DNA from: Aquila chrysaetos chrysaetos
Taxonomy: Eukaryota; Chordata; Aves; Accipitriformes; Accipitridae
Assembly: GCF_900496995.4 (NCBI RefSeq)
Contig: NC_044006.1
Location: 33,975,120-34,039,119 of the forward strand
Length of the DNA stretch: 64,000 nucleotides
Direction: 5' to 3'
Shown here: positions 1 through 13,976 of the stretch, in pieces
How positions within the stretch are numbered: position 1 is the first letter of the stretch
Layout of the letters: each line of letters opens with the position of its first letter
Program-made: the position numbers and the translations under genes
The notes under the pieces: generated by a model
Told to the model about the DNA's origin: nothing
Seen by the model: only the letters and a program-made list of their open reading frames with translations
Database searches by the model: none

Positions 1-3000
1 AATATAAAATAGATTTGGAATTTAACAAGGGGGCTGATTCATTTCCTCATAGAACCTTGCAAAAGTCGTTTGAAGACAATTTGTTTATGAACACTCACCC
101 AAACGGACATCTGACTGAAGAAGCTGACAGTAAATGGGAAAGTGTCACAATTTTGGGGAGCAGGGAAGGAGGTTGCTTTTTTAGCCTCAGTGATTTCTTT
201 GCAGGTTGACAAAGGAGCATTATCACCTGCAGTTGCAGCGCAGTCTTTTCTCTGGGGTGCTTCTGCACATCCTCACTCAACAATAAACTCTGCTCATAGG
301 TAGTGGCACAAACTTGGAGTGTGGAAAGCAGGGGCTGGTAGCATCTGGTAATCTGGAAAGTATTTAGGCAATCAGTGGCAAAGAATATACACCTTGGGAT
401 TTGGTAGTATCTGCCTTGCAAGTTTAGATATCTACCTCTGCCTAGGGCTAACAAAGGGGAACCACTGTAATTCCACCTGGGGCCTCAAGAACAGTCAGGG
501 AGATATAGCAGAAAAATCCTTCAGGGATTTGGGAATTCCTTATTAAAAATATATGCTTATCCTATGCGTCAAGCTGACTCCTCTTTCGGTGATTTTTGAT
601 TGTAAAAATGTAGGAATGTCATGTGATTTTGTGCACAATGGAATGTATCTCTGAAGTGGTTATAATGTTGCAAAATATAATATGGAAAAAGTAAGACCAA
701 AACTCTCAAGAAAACCTCCAAACCCTGTAACTGGATGTAGAAGTGAAATCTAATATCATGAAAGAGAACAAAATAAGAAAACAAAACAAGACGCAAACCA
801 AGTCACATATGGATGCTGTATTAGCCACCAGGGAGGGAAGGAATGGGATCAGAAGTGTTTCAAAGCTGAGGCAAGAGGGGATATACAGTAGCATTTTTTC
901 CTCAGTACCTCAAAATCACAAGAATACCTTACACGACCACATGCATCACACTTCTGAAATCATGTCTGTCTTTCCTGTGTCCTTGCACTGTACTCAAAGG
1001 CATAATCTAGGCTCCTCCATGCTTGATTCTTCTGGGCTGCTCTTGTACCCTCTGTGGTTGAATTCCATAAGGTTTCCCATTACGTGTAGCGTTAAGCGCA
1101 GAGACTCCTTCAGCTGGCACCTCTCACACGTTGCTTCTGGCTTCATTCTTAACACACCTCATAGGTATTTCCATTGCTTTTTCTGAGCCTTAATTACTGA
1201 AAATGAGCCTGGGCAGTGTCAACTGACACTAAAATGATTTCCTCTTTAATGTCAATTGAAAAATGAGTTCCGTTTCTTGCTCCAAACATCACTTTCATGT
1301 CAGTTATTTCATGAGCCCAGGAGAGGTTTACTAGAGCAGCCAGCTGCCATGGGTGGAATTGTGCCTCACTGGACCAAGATCTGCTAGCACACCCTCAGCT
1401 GTTACTGGCGTTCTGCATTTTAAGTGCTCAATACCTACAGGAACACCAAGTATTTTGAATAGATATGCATTTGGTGGGAAGTGGAGACAGTGCTGCAGGG
1501 GGTTACTGTGCAGACAAAAGGAGTAATGAAGTCTATTGCAAGGAAAGGAAGGTTGGAGACTTCTTAAGTAAAGCTATGGGAGAGGACTGAGAAGTTTTTT
1601 GTTGCTCATTATGGTGAAAAGATTCCCCTACTTAGGTCTTTCTCTGACCTTTGCCCAGAGATCATTTTTCCTGTGTAGAGACTTGAACTCGCATACTTCT
1701 TATTCTCCATAGATCAAATCTCTCTGCTATGTCTGGTGCACCAAATGGCACCTGCAGCCATTAAAAATGAGGGCAAAAAAAGCCCAAGTCCACACTGGCA
1801 TTGCAGTGAGGCACATCAAATGTACAGGCACATTTTACACATATGCCTTGCTACCAAGCAGTTTTTATTACTGAAAGTGTTGTAGGAAAAAAGAAACGGG
1901 TTGTTGGCTGTGTAGTTTGCTTTTTCATTCGAATTCTGAGGATGGGTTATGGTTTCAAGAAGGTTGAAGATAATGCTACATAGACTCCCTGTTGCATAAA
2001 ATTATCATGGGTCTTTTTATATACATGTACATACATTGACATCCACAGCACAATGCCTTTCTTAAATGGCATTTTATAAAAGGGCAGAGGCAAGTAGAAC
2101 TTTGCAGAGGATTGAAAGCAGCCATCTTTCTTGCCTCTGGTCACTACCTTAGTCTGCAAACAAACTTATCACACAAGTGTGATTCTTAAAGAATGTATAA
2201 ATCTTTTTTTCTTATTATTTTTTAATTTAGGAAGTAAGCCATTTTAGGGTGCAGTTCTACCTTACCCTCTACAATAATTCAATTTATGGTTCTGTTTTGC
2301 TTTCTTTTGTAGCTTTATTATTTTAAATTGTTACCTCTCTGTCGTCTTTCTTGGAAAAGAAAATCAACAACCTAAAATATGAATGATACCAAGGAAGTAA
2401 AGAGAAACAAGTCTGAAATACTCAGGGCTACAGCAGTCTCTCTCACTGCCTTTCTACTAATGTCTATAGTCAGGTGTAGCTGTGCTTATGAAAAGTCTGG
2501 CTGTGTGTGCTGGGGGGTGGTGGTGGTGCAGGCAATGAGTAGCTGAGGGAGGAAAGGGACTGGGACTTTATTTTGTAAATCATTTATTTTGTATCATTGC
2601 GGGTATGACTCCTGGGAAAAGTAATCCTGCTATAAAATTTTTCATCCCGTGTTTCTGAGCACTTGTTACTGATAAAGTGAGTGCTTGTCTGTGCCACATT
2701 GAGGAGGAGACAATTTTCTGGGCCAGGTGTTGATGTCCTGCTATCTGACATTCAAGTTTCCTTGTTCCCTCACAGCCTGCATGCACCTCAGCCATCCATC
2801 CTGCTTCAGTTCTTTCCCTTTTATCTGCACGTAGCATTAATCAAAATTATCTGCTAATTCATTCACCAGGGCAGCTCATGCTCTGTCTATCTCAACCTTC
2901 CTAAACTGTAGCTGCCTCCAATGAGAGGCAAAGTGGGGCAGAGCCTCACCAGCCGGCAACGACTCTTCTGAGTTAGGGAAGGTCATTTCCTGCCTCTTCT

Positions 3001-4693
3001 TTTGGGGCAGTTTGTCTGGTTTTGCCCCTTTTTGTCCAATTAGCTATAGCCTTCAATACTGCTACTCAGCAGATGAACTACTTCTCTCAGGTAAACAGTC
3101 TACATTACCACAGTGAGCTTTGATGCTCAAATCCCTATTTTTTAATGAGAATTCTTTCCAAACCTAATAAAAAATAGTATGTTTTGGGAAGAAATAACCA
3201 AAGAAGTCCCAGCAGAGAATCCAGTGTGGTTATAGCCTGGCGCTCATGCCTTGGGTACTTTTTGAAGGTTTCTCCTAGGTGCTGTGTAGGCAAGTAATGG
3301 AAATCACCTCAGAAAACTCAACACTCTGCATGCCAGACAGGATGCAACATGTGGATGGGACAGATAAGTGAGCTGGAAGTGGAGTGGGAGAAGAAGGAAG
3401 TTATGATAAAATAAACTCGAATTTAGCTGGAGAGCAGAGGTTTTTGCTTTTGCAATTCCCTGATCCTGGGTCACCACAGCTGGAGGAAGTTTCTGACACC
3501 TTTTTTTTTCTGATGGAGAGGGGACAGGGAAGACTTGTTCTCTCGTACTTTCTGTCAGGAGGAGCTGGCTACAAGACCTGAAACATATTATAATAATAAA
3601 CGTGCTTTACGCAGCCAGGGCTGGCAAATGGAAGGACTATTGCTGCAGCCCAAGGAAGTCCTTGATGTGGAAGGAAGCCTTCTTTGTCCAGGGCCTCTCG
3701 TGCCTGTGTGCAGGGGCAGATTCCTCATTAGGAGCACAGACACTGTTGCCAATATGCAGTGAGCACTGAAAGGGTCATGTTCAAAGGGAAAGCAAGGAGA
3801 AAATGTCATTTGCAGAAAACACCTCCAATGCAACCCCTGCCCCCAATGCAAAAGTAAGACAAAAGAAGGGACAGTTTTATGGGTAGCTCTCCTCAAGTCC
3901 TTAAAGAAAAAAGGTTCCCATTTAGGTTATGTTTAGGTGAGGCCCTCTTCTACAAAGACAATTCAGTTGTCTTGCGTAGTAGAAACAACCCTGCCGTGAG
4001 TATCCTATCATCTCAGTCATTGCTATAAACAACATACATCACTAGTCAGAGCAAGCTTAAAGCTTTAGCACCATTTCAAGGTCAGTCAGGGCTCCAACAT
4101 AAGTTTTTTGGATTGAAGAAATATCTCATCCAAGCCATATGGGTCTGCACAGGGGTGAATCATACATCTCAAGATGATTTTGGTGGCAGCGTTTTCACCA
4201 ACTGAAACTACTGGGTAACTATATTTTTCTAAACAGCAGTAGATGTTTCCTCTGAGCATGTTTTCTTCTGGAAAAAAAAGAATTGGATATTCTCCAAAAC
4301 CTGTCATCTGCAAACAGCTGTTTACATCCCAAAGCCCTCAGTACAATCAATATGTGAAAAGGGAAATGGATTTTGGAAAGCAGTCCTCGAACTCTGTGCT
4401 ATAGCCAGCTATTGCTGTGAAAAGTAACCAGTAACGCTGGAGCCCACTGTACTCAGCTGTGTCTGAGGGCCTAGCAGAAATATGAGTCACTTAATGGATT
4501 AAGTGGATCATTTTTCCTTCACCTCATAAGCACAGGAGAATGTGTCTTTTTTCTGTGTTTGCACGGTACCCAGTGGAGGCTGGGGCCTCTGTGTATTACT
4601 CTAACAAATATTTATTTGCTCATTTGGAAGCATGCACAGGACATAATACTGAAGAGACACAGTTGAGAAACAGGGAAGAGACACTGCAAAAAT

Positions 4694-4749
<56 letters not shown>

Positions 4750-7700
4750 TGGCAACTCTCTGGGCTTCTTGAAGACTCACCTCTACAGCAAGAAAGCCAG
4801 ACTGCTGGGGTGCTTGTTCACTGGTGACTGTTCACTGCTGGAACTTGCAGCACAAACGCAGAAAGGAAGCATTGGATCAGATCTCCACTTCCCGGGATGG
4901 CTGGCTTAGTTCTGTTCACTGTGCAGTGGACGTTAAGGCTCAGGTGAGTGTTTGAGTGGCTATGAACAGGAAGACACACGTATGTTTAGCTATGCCAATG
5001 GCCGCATACTGCACCTGAGAACACACATACACAATTTTAATTCTGTTGGCTGGCTGTGCATGCCTCCCAAGCAAGAGAAAGAGAGAGTGAGGGAAGTTTT
5101 AAATAACTCCGATTTCTCTATTGCTTTCCTTTCCTCAGACAAACAGCTTCTTCCTTTCTTTTCTCTAGCTGATGATTGCTGCGTCTTGGTATTAACTGAT
5201 GAGATCTGTCTACTCCTCCGCTTCTGCCTCCTCCTCTGTACTAAGAAGGGATTCAACGGTGGCCAAGCATCTCCTTTGCATGTCACCAAGGTTAACTAGA
5301 AAATAATCAGATCATGTGTGGAAAGCTCAGAGGAGCCTGAGTTCCACTACAGAGTATTTCATATGAGATTGGCGCTGGGTAGAAGTTGTTCTGCCTGAGG
5401 AAAAGAGCATCCTAGCGGGCTGCTGTCTGGTGTAACACAACTGTTAATAAGGAGGAAATGATCTCTGAGCAAAAAACATGGGATTAGATCCCACAGGAAT
5501 GACGTTCAAGGAGCTTGCACAATTTTCAGTTGGCTGTGTATCAATGGCTGAATTCCATGCAAGACAGAAAATACATTGACTGGTAACAAATGGCGAAATA
5601 AGTCAAATAATAGGTGTAAATCATGCTTTCTATCTTTTTCTCAGACACTTCTATTTTTCAGCAGTATTTCAATGCAGCAGAGCTTAGGGCCCTCAGCTAG
5701 CCACACTGTAAGTGCAAGCCTGTTCAACTTTAAAAAACAGCTACATCATTTTAACTATATCAACTTTCAGTTCCTCCACTTAAAGTGGTGCACATATCCA
5801 GTAGATTATTTAGTTATCATTTATGTCCCTCCAAATAAGTTCAGTGATGTACCAGTGCAAAGCAAACAGATAAAAAGTGAGCATGCCTTTGGCAGAGGTT
5901 TATATGTACAAATTTTTACAGGAAGGAAGTGGCTTGGTCACAGCATCTTTCCACCGAAGTGGATTTTTTCAGGAAAATTGTAACTGGTAAACAAACCTTG
6001 CTGACCATGCCTGTGTTTCCCTGAACTGACAAGCTCTGGGAGGGTTTAAGTGGAGAGCTGCACGTCTCCTGCCTGCTGCCCCTCAACACGACTGCCTTGC
6101 ATGCAGCAGCGGGCTGTTGCAGCCTGCCTGTCTGGATGTGCTGGGCAGCACGCTCCCAACAAGTCAGGCTTGCTATTTGCCTGGCAAAATTATCCCCTGT
6201 TGCGTGCAGCCTCAGGATCACTTCTGCTGGCCATTAATTATCGCTGTGGTTTGTGCTCCGCTAAGTCAAATGGAGACTTTTGCACAGCATAGAGTCTTCT
6301 CCTGAAGACCAGACTGACAAGAATGGGGCAAGGAGCCGAGGCACAGAGAAGAGCTACAGCAAGTTTACCAACAGTCAGACACTTAGGTTTGTATCTTGGT
6401 TTGTTTGCCACTTTTAGTAACCTCTGCTGCAGTCCTGTCTGCTCTTGAACCTTTGCTTCTGTGTTTGTTGATCGTTTTCGGCACATTGAGACCTTGCTCT
6501 TCATTTGCAATCTCTGGTCACCCAAAATAATACAAATAACATGTATTTAAACCTGGTAAGTGTGGAATTATCCTCAGTTTATTCTACACCAGCTGCTGTT
6601 TTGGTTTTTTCTCCCCCTCTGCCTGAAAGCTCGGGGATTGACAATCAGAGCACATGGCTTTCTCCACATGGAAGTCATGGACTTCCATTCCAGATGCAGA
6701 CTACTGATAAACACAACTGTCTCCATCTGGAAGCAACATACATCACACATTACAAAGGCCCATTTGTCCTTGTTATTTTAATTCTACAGTACAGATAGCG
6801 GACTTAGTGTTAAACATGATCATATCATTTACCAATTAACTTTTTTTTTTTGACACTGATGGTGGGACCGAGAGGATGAAAGGAGAAAGCCTTCTTACCT
6901 GCACTTCTATGGAAGATGATGCAACCCCCCCTTAGCCTGGTTCTATATGCACACGGACAGCCAATAAAACCAAAACCACTAGCACCACAATTGTTAGGGA
7001 TATCCTGGTTAGTAGAATTCAAAGTGGAATGATCTTGGAAACGGAGCAATCCTGGAAGTGACAAAGCTGAACCTGATGCCAGAGCATCAGCTATAAACCA
7101 CCTTGGCACCACCTGTGTTGGTGGGACAAAGTGTCCCACCTTCTGCTGCTCTCCCCAGGCTCCTCAGCTACCACTCAGAGTGCCAGGCAGGCTGTAGCTT
7201 CAGCCTCCTGCCTTCCTCCTTCTCTCACCATCATCATGGCCAGCAGCAATGGACATTTCTGCATAGGTGCAGTTGAAAAAAACCCTCTCACATGCTTCCT
7301 CCTCCCTCAGTCTTCTAAAGATTTCTTTGGGCTTTCCTGATTAGGCTGAAGGGATTGAGAAGCTCACCCATGGACATTTCATTGGGCAGAAAGAATGAAA
7401 AAGAAAGCATGCAGGCAAGCCCATAAAACGTGTTTAGTGCCACAGGACACAGCCACGTTCCCGGTAGGTAAAAAGGAGCACTCAATGATTTCCAACCTGT
7501 GAATAAAGCTCCTTGGCTGGGGAGGAGAGTTACCGGACACTTCCAGCCCACCCTCGCATGCGGCACAGAAATGGCCCTCATGGGAAGAAATGCACATGGC
7601 AACAGGAGAGCTGCTGACTGAAGCAGCCGTGGGGGAGTGTGCCAAATAGCTTCCTTGTTCCCCGTGAGACATGGCCGAGGAGGCAACTTATTTTCCAGTT

Positions 7701-8129
7701 CCCTTTCAAGATGAAGTATGGCTTGCACTACCACCGCTTAGGCTGTACTTATTCTGTAAATAAAGATTTTCTGTCTTCCATGTGGCAACTTTTGCCCTGA
7801 AGTCCCTATTTAAAATAAGCCTCAGAAACAGAGGCAATGTTCTTCTAGCAGGTGTACAGCTGAGAGCCTGGACGGCAGATAACTGTTAGCATTAAACACC
7901 CAGTCTTGGTGTGAGAAAAACTTTCTCCTATATTTCACCTCCTATACATGGGGGTGGTTGTGCTGCTGACACGGCAACAGAGCTGTCCTGTCTCTCCGAT
8001 TCTCTCCTTCCATTTGGTGAAGACGCGGAGGAGGCAGACTTTGCTGCAAAGCCTCTCCGCTCCCTCTGTGCTCAGCACAAGAGCCACGGCCTCGGGAAGC
8101 CTCTGCAGAAAGATGCCACAAGAACACAG
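1..8129. other. Probable intergenic DNA downstream of RBMS3; no gene supported
   Basis: ORFs up to 149 codons exist here (for example 743-1186 plus, 7315-7734 minus, 7911-8360 plus, which runs past the right boundary), but none shows a recognisable domain, splice-joined frame or protein-like composition. The rightmost kilobase is GC-richer than the neighbouring UTR. Apart from the 48-base poly(T) I see no recognisable repeat. A non-coding transcript cannot be excluded. Confidence 0.6.
4699..4746. repeat. Poly(T) tract, 48 bases
   Basis: An uninterrupted run of 48 T, the longest homopolymer in the window. Read on the minus strand it is a poly(A), possibly the tail of a retroposed insertion whose body would lie to the right. 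I could not recognise any parent sequence there. Confidence 0.9.
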
Positions 8130-8151
8130 AGTCACCCAGCTCTTTTCTTTC

Positions 8152-8165
8152 TTTATTTTTTTATT
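8152..8165 (-). terminator. Candidate distal polyadenylation signal, two tandem AATAAA
   Basis: On the minus strand, AATAAA occurs at 8165-8160 and again at 8157-8152. The 45 bases that follow (down to about 8105) contain a GT-rich segment (CTCTGTGTTCTTGTGG) of the kind bound by cleavage-stimulation factor. This is the best poly(A) site in the window downstream of the RBMS3 stop, and it coincides with a change from AT-rich to GC-richer sequence. Confidence 0.55.
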
Positions 8166-9925
8166 GAAAGCTTCATCAAAGAAAACAGAAGTTTAAACCT
8201 AACATCCACTGATCTACAGAAAGCCCCAGGAGTGGGAAAATGGCAGCTATTTAGGATTGTGGTACAAATGGAAAACAAAAAAAAAAATAAAAAAAAAAAT
8301 CATAGCAGTACATATCTTTCAAAGACATTCGGAGACATCAGCACACAGATGCCCATATAAATAAAATTCATAATTTAATGTATCACAGAGGTTCTGTATT
8401 CTACATTTTGGCTACAGTGAGGTCTGTAAGGGCTTTAAAGAACCTCTGTCCCATTTGTGTGAAGCATGTTTTCTTGATAGGAAGTTCATCTGCTTTCAAA
8501 GCTGCTTTGATTTTTCTTACAGACAGAATCTGTTCATTCTCCTTTAAAAAGGAAAACAATCAAAAATTCCTATATGAATTCTGTACATTTCCTGGTTTTA
8601 CATAAAATTGTTTTGCCTCTAAAAGATAGTAGAATTTTCTTCCACTCTGGAATACAGCATATTTAATAATACTTTAGTTACATAAACATCACGTTCTCTT
8701 CTCTAGGCTGTATTTTTGGGCTTTTAAAAATATAACTGAGTGTAAATTTCACCAAATTCATAAAATTATTATCCAAGAGAAAGACACTTAAAGGCAGAAA
8801 ATTAATGTTGGGCATATACAACAGATCCAGATCTTGGAAGGTGCTTACACCTTGCAGGCTTTGGCCCTACAAGGAAAAATGGATTTGTGAACCTGTCAAA
8901 GGCTGACATTTTTCACTTCATTACACATTGTTATTAAGGTGAGAGAACTCAGCTGTCACTGTTGAGGAATTAAGAACTGAACTGAACAACTGAAGTAAAC
9001 ACAAGAATGTTTCTTATCATGGAAAGCTAAACCAACACTGGGATTTATTTTTTTTACAGCTTTTCTCTCATAATTTTCTGTTTAATTTTAACAAAGAGCA
9101 TGTTTATAAAGGGGAGAAGAAAGGGTCTCTTCTGCCTGCTTTGAGGCACAAAGGTGAATAAATCTCTGGGGTACATACAGCGCTCTAGCCTATTTGGGTG
9201 ACAGGAGCAATATAGAAAAAGTTGGTGCTCTTTTTGAGGGGAAAATAACTCTCCTTACACTGCATCTTTGCTGCTTGCTGAGATTCCAGAAATCTGTTCC
9301 ACTGAGGGAGAGGAGGAGTCTGCTGCTCACTCAGCCCTCCTTCTGAGAAAGTATGCGTGCATGATTGTGTGTATGCGTATTAGAAATGAAAGGAATCTTC
9401 ATTACTAGAGTCAATTGTCATTAAACAGAAAAGAGTAATACACCAAATGTCAGCATTTTTGTTGTTTTCTGTTTTACATTTCCATCACACCGTGACTGTT
9501 TTCTTAGTTCGTGTGGGCTACCGAGAAAGACCAGGAAAATCCCTTACCCTAGGGCACTTCTTTTATATCCGGACCAATTTCATGTTAAATAAAGTTTTGA
9601 AAGGAAATGTTGACCATGTGTGTATCAAACATTACTATCTTCAACTACCACATTTGGTCTCATCACTAAAAATGGATTGATTCATTACTTTAAGCACATT
9701 ATCACTCTTTAGCATGACTCTTGCTATAGGTGGAGTTCAGTGAGTCTGCCTAAACCTGTTTTGCTCATGTCAACCTCAGCATTAAAATGAAGTGGCATGA
9801 GGAGCACCATCAAGCTTAAAATCATGAAGCATGGCGATTTGTTAAACACTTAGTATCAGTCTCATCCTTCAGTACCATAAACAACATAATATAGATCCAA
9901 ATACTATGACATATTAAAAATAAAC

Positions 9926-9931
9926 TTTATT
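9926..9931 (-). terminator. Candidate alternative polyadenylation signal AATAAA
   Basis: A minus-strand AATAAA is followed by T-rich and TGTTGTTTATGG sequence about 40-60 bases downstream. It could produce a 3' UTR about 1.8 kb shorter than the distal site. Many other AATAAA hexamers exist in this AT-rich region, so usage is uncertain. Confidence 0.35.
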
Positions 9932-11780
9932 ACAATGCAGGCTTCCTCAAATTTGCTGAGTTTTGGTACACATACATACATAAATAATACCCTTCATTTG
10001 ATTTTTACTTGAGTAAAAATCCATTCGAATGCTTCAGCCCATTGCCCGTTGAAAGTTTAAGCCCTCACTTCTCTAATCACCAGCCTTTATCTTCCACAGT
10101 TGGGCATGCATCCATAGCAGAAGATGATACAACATGATGCAATTGCTCTCAAATGTGCCTCATTCTGCATTACAGTGGATTTCTTGACCAACGCAACCAA
10201 GGCAGTCTCTTGGTAAACAGAACTATACAAGTAAGCACAAGCTAAGGACATTTCAAGAGTCTGTTTCACTGGAAGGCAATAAGAGGACATTCACAATTTG
10301 AGGCCTGACTGTCACAGGTGAAAAGTGCTTACAAAACCAGCAGTAGAGCCAGATAGGAAGAAGAGTCCCTCAGCAATCTCACTGGGAACAGTGAGACTGT
10401 TCAGTGCCCTGATCTACACTCGGGTCAGCACCTGCAAATATAATATTCTCTTCAGGTTCACTGTATAGGTTTTTTTTTTCCAATGTTAAGTGACGAGCCC
10501 AGGTATTCAGAATTTTCTAGCCATAATTCATATTTTTCTGACACCCCTTCTGTATTTATTTTTTAAGGTAAAAACAAAAATACCAAACCTGAACATCCAG
10601 ATTTGACTATTTACAAGAATTCAGGTGTGATGGAAAGTACATACGCAGTTCAGCTTATGGATTTGATGTTACTTCTAGGCCTCTGGGCCAGGCACCATTG
10701 CCTTAGACTTCTAGAGTTGTTTCTGCAACCTTAGTTGTTTCAGGAACCCTCCTGATATTTAAAGCTAAATTGGTAAGACAGATATAGATATTGACTTTAC
10801 AAATTCAGGTCTTCAAAAAAGAAAAAAAAAAAGGAAAACAGAAACTCAAACAGATAATAATAACAATAAACCTTCCAAAAATTCTTATGAGTCAGAACAT
10901 AAAGAAAACGAGTTTTAGATTGCAGAGGCCACCAAGTACTCCTGTCCTATGACAACACCCATGCAGCAAGTGTGTTGCTCTTCCACTGTTCTCTTTTACC
11001 TCATATTTAACTTTTACTTTTAAGTTTCTGAGCTTTTTGTATGTTCCAAATAAGTTTTTTTCTTACCTTATGATCTATGACTGTTTATACTCAAGGCTCA
11101 CATTGTTTATACTCATAGACTGTCAAGTACCAGTTCATTGCTTTTTTGGGGATCAATAAGATGATCAATTGTATTTAAGGGATCCATTTTCTCTTATTCC
11201 TCTACTTCTTTGCTTTGTTTCTTTTGATTTCAACCACCGTTGAACATTATGGCATGGAAAAAAAAGGGAACAATTCTAATACAGAATGCACTTGAAACAC
11301 TTTAAAGTGACAGGCATTGTGGTATCATGTTGCCTGCCTGGCTTAATAAAAAAACACTGAGATTGTTTAACTTTGTCTGCTGAAAAAAATAAGAAAAATG
11401 TTTCTGAATGTATAAATAAAGCAGCAGAGTTCTAAATAGAAACAAGAAGGTACCTCAGCATATTCATCAGCCACATGGTAGCTACCTTGTAGCCTCATTG
11501 TTGATAGTAAATGAGACTTTTTGTGTGTCACATTAGAACGAACACAGAAACAAATGTGTTTATTTAATATTTAACTGACTTGTGCCCGGGGTTATCTCTA
11601 TTTGTACAAAGAATTCAGAGACAGACAGAAAGAGAGTACGTGTAGAAAGGAAGAAAATAAGGCTAGCTCGATTTTTTTCCCCCATATGCCCTCCAAAGAA
11701 AGAGGGAGCCTTTACCTAAGGACAAAATTCAAGTTCCACTCTCAAAAAGCAACAAGTAATGAGACAGCATGTGAAACAGA

Positions 11781-11809
11781 TTTTTCTTTTTTTTTTTTTT
11801 TTTTTTTTT
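11781..11809. repeat. Poly(T) tract with one interruption
   Basis: TTTTTC followed by 23 T, inside the putative RBMS3 3' UTR. It is poly(A)-like in the transcript sense and could prime oligo(dT) internally. Confidence 0.9.
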
Positions 11810-12014
11810 CCTGAATCAAAAACATGTTGTGGATGTTGTTCTTCTTTTACTTTGGCATCATCTGGTTTTCAGAAGTGTCGAATATCAACAACTACTCTGG
11901 AGAAAGAAGTTTTACCACTTCTGAAAATCAGGCCCTCTTCCTATGGTGAAGAACCACGTGAACTCCCATTTCTCTCTTTTCTGTGTTGCATATCTAGCAG
12001 CCATTTACTTGGGA

Positions 12015-12040
12015 CCCCCCCCCCCTCCCCCCACACACAC
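12015..12040. repeat. C-rich tract running into (CA)n
   Basis: Eleven C, a T, then CCCCCC followed by ACACACAC. In the transcript sense it is a G-rich run and could form unusual structure in the 3' UTR. Confidence 0.85.
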
Positions 12041-13956
12041 TATGTTAAAAAATATGATCTTGTTTTATCAATTTAAAAAAATAATTGTGTTCTTTTCCCC
12101 AAAAAAGTCAGGTTAGGGAAACACAGGTCTCTTTTTAGAATTGGGCAGCTGAATCGGATTGATCCAATATATATGTTTTAATTTCATTACTTTTAATGGA
12201 TACCCTGTCTCTAATGCACCACAATAAATGTGATGAAGCTTCCCCTCTCTTCTGGATGGAGGAAAGTTTAAAAATGTTTGGTTTAATTTTTACATATAGA
12301 TCTATGTGTATGTATATATTTAAATGCTGCTTCTCTTCTGCCTCCTTAAGGAAAAAAAATCATCTTTTGACTTGCTTCTCACCTTTTTTTTGTTTGTTTG
12401 GAAAAAGTAAGGGCCATAATCAAGATTTCTCTATGGAAAATAACTGTTATTCCTAAAACAGGTTTCAGTGGATTCAATTTAGTGTCCTTTTTTTGCCTAA
12501 TCATACTAATTAGTGATTGTCAGCCCACATATTAAGACAACAGAGATCATAGCAGAGAAGAATAATTTTTGACTTCCTGCCTGCATGACAGTACTAAGTC
12601 ATTTTCAACATTTCTGCTTGTATGGGAGAGCTAAAATGAGAACAAAGATCAAGTTTGCTTTCTCTTGCATCTCTCTGGCAATTCAAATGCATCACTGAAA
12701 AACAAACGCAGAGCGAATTAAGGTGGCTATGCATGCTGGACGATGACAAAGACTGAGGTGAAGAAATGAATCTGCGGTATGTTGGAATTCAGAAGGAAGA
12801 CTGTTGTTTCAGTACAAATACCAAAGATCAGGCAATTTAACAGAAAAACTCATCAAAATTAAAGTCCACCTGGACAGATTAGTTGGTAACCCACTCCCCC
12901 TTGCTTTGGGATGTTCTCCAAAGCACACCATCAACAAGCTTCTAGCACCAACTATTCCGAAATTTTCCACTATAAACATATGCAGTATGTAAAACACCAG
13001 TGGAAGATAGTTTAAACAAACAAGAAGGTAAGAACTGGTCCGGCCATGTAGGTCAAATAAAGATAAAAAAAGAAAAAAACCTCTATCTTCTGGACTGCGT
13101 TAGGGTGTCACTTCATCTTTGGTATAAAATAGGCCATCCATAGGCTGCATTTGTTCACAACTAGGAAAGACTACAGAAATTGTCAACAATTTCTTCTATC
13201 TATTGCTTTTTTTGCACTTTTTTGACCATAAGCTCCTATCTACTTAAGTTTTTTTTAATGCTCTTAAGCTAGGTTTTTGCAATGTGACAAGCAAAGCAGA
13301 CTAAAAACTTCTTAAAGCTCATAAAAAAGACTGCAGATAAAAAGCACTAATGCTTTTGCTAGCGATCACGCTTTGTAAATAAAAAAATCTGCATTCTGCA
13401 AGAAAAAAACCCTGCATTCTCTATAATGCAGCAAGTTTTTTTCTCAGTTCAATAACTTTACTGTAAAATGCTTTAGCCTTCTAGAATTTTTTTCTGTCAA
13501 CACTTAAGACAAAGTTCATAAAAGTCCCAGCATTTTTCCAATCCTTTCAGTTGCCACAGTTCCTTTATCATCAATTTTTCTTCAAAAGAAGAAAATCATT
13601 TTCTTTTAAACTGTACAGTTTATTTTTTGTTCACCCCAAAAACTCAGTCTATTAAACTTCTGCACCAGCACCGGTGTGAGCAGTTTCAATTCATTCTCGG
13701 GTTTTCTAACAAGACGTTGACAGCTTGCCTTGAGAGCCTTTGACGTCCTTAAAATTAAGGCAATTAAGATTCAAGATAAACCTTACCTAAACATTTCTTT
13801 AAAAAAAACAAACAAAAAAAACCCAACAAAAAACACTCTAGATTTAAAACAAGAAGAAAAATAAAATGAGAGGAAAAGAGTAGCTTAATTTTTGAGGAAG
13901 ACAATTGGTTTTCATCGCAACTTGCTCCCTCTTGACATCATCAGTTTTTCTGTTTT

Positions 13957-13976
13957 AAAAAAAAAAAAAAAAAAAA
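13957..13976. repeat. Poly(A) tract, 20 bases
   Basis: A run of 20 A on the plus strand, which is poly(U) in the putative RBMS3 3' UTR sense. Confidence 0.9.

Noticed and set aside
7315..7734. 139-codon minus-strand ORF in the GC-richer left region
   Set aside because: No domain, heterogeneous composition and overlapping ORFs in other frames; consistent with chance in GC-richer DNA.
9013..9036. TTTAG acceptor followed by CTTTCCATGA on the minus strand, considered as the alternative terminal exon after the GTAAGT donor
   Set aside because: It would give N-F-P-stop rather than K-P-stop, and the pyrimidine tract is poor; no convincing terminal exon could be located.
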